From Pseudomonadota bacterium (GTDB lineage Bacteria; Pseudomonadota; Alphaproteobacteria; Rhizobiales; Rhizobiaceae): a stretch of 35,034 bases of DNA. Below are positions 33,105 through 35,034 of this stretch, piece by piece. A program made the position numbers and the translations under genes. Every line of letters starts with the position of its first letter. The stretch's first letter is position 1. A model generated the notes under the pieces. It saw only the letters and a program-made list of their open reading frames with translations, did not search any database and was not told the DNA's origin. The stretch is taken from contig JAEWLS010000019.1 in NCBI GenBank assembly GCA_023457435.1, positions 1-35,034 on the forward strand, given 5' to 3'.

Positions 33105-33333
33105 ACCGAGCGGGCACGCGCCCAGGCGTGCGACAAAACTGCCGCGAAAGCCCGGCCCGACGCGTGTTGCGAGTCGTAGTAGCCTATGGTAGACGGCAGG
33201 CGAATTTCGGCCGGGGGACATAGGCGACGCCTAGGGTCTCGCCGAGAATCCTCAACAAGGTCAAGGGTTTAGCCAGAGTCGAAGACTCCAGCGGACGACC
33301 CTGCGGCCAGTCCTGCGAAAGAAGCGGCTCACC
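33105..33333 (+). other. Leader region of the ATP synthase operon
   Basis: No gene was found in these 229 bases. They must contain the atpH promoter or the 5' untranslated leader. No clear -35/-10 pair could be chosen, and no strong hairpin was noticed. Confidence 0.4.
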
Positions 33334-33893
33334 GTGGCACAAACCGGCTCGATGATCTCAGGCGTTGCAGAGCGTTATGCGCGCTCGCTGTTCGATCTCG
33401 CGCTGGAAGCCAATGCCGTCGAAGCGACCGAGCGCGATCTGGCGCAGGTCGAGACGATGCTCGCCGGCAGCCCCGACCTGAAGCGCCTCATCGAGAGCCC
33501 CGTCTTCTCCGCCGACGACCAGTTTCGCGCGATCTCCGCGGTTGCTGCGCGCGCCGGCATCGGCGGTCTCGTCGGCAATTTCCTGAAGGTCGCCGCCAAG
33601 AACCGCCGGCTGTTCGCGGTTCCGGGGATGATCAGGTCTTACAGGCAGATCGCCGCGACGCATCGCGGCGAAGTATCCGCCGAGGTCACCTCGGCACACG
33701 AACTCGACTCCCAGCAGCAGGCGGAACTGAAGGCCACGCTGAAGGAAGTCGCCGGCAAGGACGTCGCGATCAACGTCACGGTGGACCCGGCGCTGCTCGG
33801 CGGCCTCGTGGTCAAGATCGGCTCGCGCCAGATCGACACGTCGCTCCGCACGAAACTCAACTCGCTCAAGCTCGCACTTAAAGAGGTCGGCTG

Positions 33894-33894
<1 letters not shown>
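33334..33894 (+). CDS. atpH: F1 ATP synthase delta subunit
   Basis: The 186-residue delta (OSCP) subunit links the F1 head to the peripheral stalk of F1Fo ATP synthase. ISGVAERYARSLFDLALE at the N-terminal helix bundle and the C-terminal pattern DPALLGGLVVKIGSRQIDTSLRTKL are typical. GTG start at 33334 gives the family-typical N-terminus. The stop TGA overlaps the atpA ATG by one base (TGATG). As in other rhizobia, this operon begins with atpH and lacks the Fo genes, which sit elsewhere (established knowledge). Confidence 0.97.

Positions 33895-35034
<1,140 letters not shown>

Noticed and set aside
32631..33221. Long N-terminal extension of the antitoxin frame to 33221
   Set aside because: The extension is antisense to the DUF4345-like gene and lacks antitoxin homology; ATG 32630 matches the family.

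Overview
The window looks like a chromosomal segment of a high-GC alphaproteobacterium, most likely from the Hyphomicrobiales (Rhizobiales), near Mesorhizobium/Aminobacter-type Phyllobacteriaceae. The evidence is the core gene set and order (leuS-lptE, fsa beside priA, atpH-atpA), the ugpBAEC order, the many small secreted proteins of rhizobial type, and strong codon bias to G/C. This placement is inferred from gene content, not from a database search.

Layout. 1-4215: the end of an unidentified Ala/Pro-rich protein, a TusA-type sulfur carrier, a CobW-family metallochaperone GTPase with a His-rich loop, a D,D-carboxypeptidase, an M20 amidohydrolase and tRNA-Arg(CCU). 4216-10160: a block of cell-surface genes directly downstream of the tRNA. 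It holds a four-gene, overlapping, usher-less spore-coat-U/chaperone cluster (first gene frameshifted), an RTX protein with a Gly-Leu-Pro repeat tail, a membrane protein, a compact trimeric autotransporter adhesin and a secreted poly-glycine protein. 10264-13819: an L,D-transpeptidase lipoprotein, a membrane diguanylate cyclase and a large RCK-type channel related to plant CASTOR/POLLUX. 13927-17432: a minus-strand operon of an alpha/beta hydrolase (apparent frameshift at its start), a feruloyl-CoA synthase-like ligase and two tandem DUF3237 proteins. 17619-24144: typA/bipA, a small exported protein and the glycerol-3-phosphate importer ugpBAEC with a Pho-box-like promoter. 24265-35034: yggS, leuS, lptE, a class D beta-lactamase, transaldolase fsa, priA, a VapBC-type toxin-antitoxin pair with a double palindrome operator, a DUF4345-like membrane protein, and the start of the F1 ATP synthase operon (atpH, truncated atpA).

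How it fits together. Housekeeping genes frame two accessory stretches. The surface block encodes several independent adhesion or matrix routes (pilin-like subunits, RTX, autotransporter, Gly-rich secreted protein), and a diguanylate cyclase lies about 1 kb beyond it. The feruloyl-CoA block looks catabolic, but the hydratase/aldolase that should follow is not in the window. No CRISPR array, insertion sequence, integrase or rRNA was seen.

The points most worth a second look are two single-base homopolymer frameshifts (pilin-like gene, C5; hydrolase, T5), the usher-less pilin cluster beside the tRNA, the CASTOR/POLLUX-like channel, the tandem DUF3237 operon with its AT-rich inverted repeat, the beta-lactamase in the place where holA is often found, and the paired ACATGT palindromes at the toxin-antitoxin locus.
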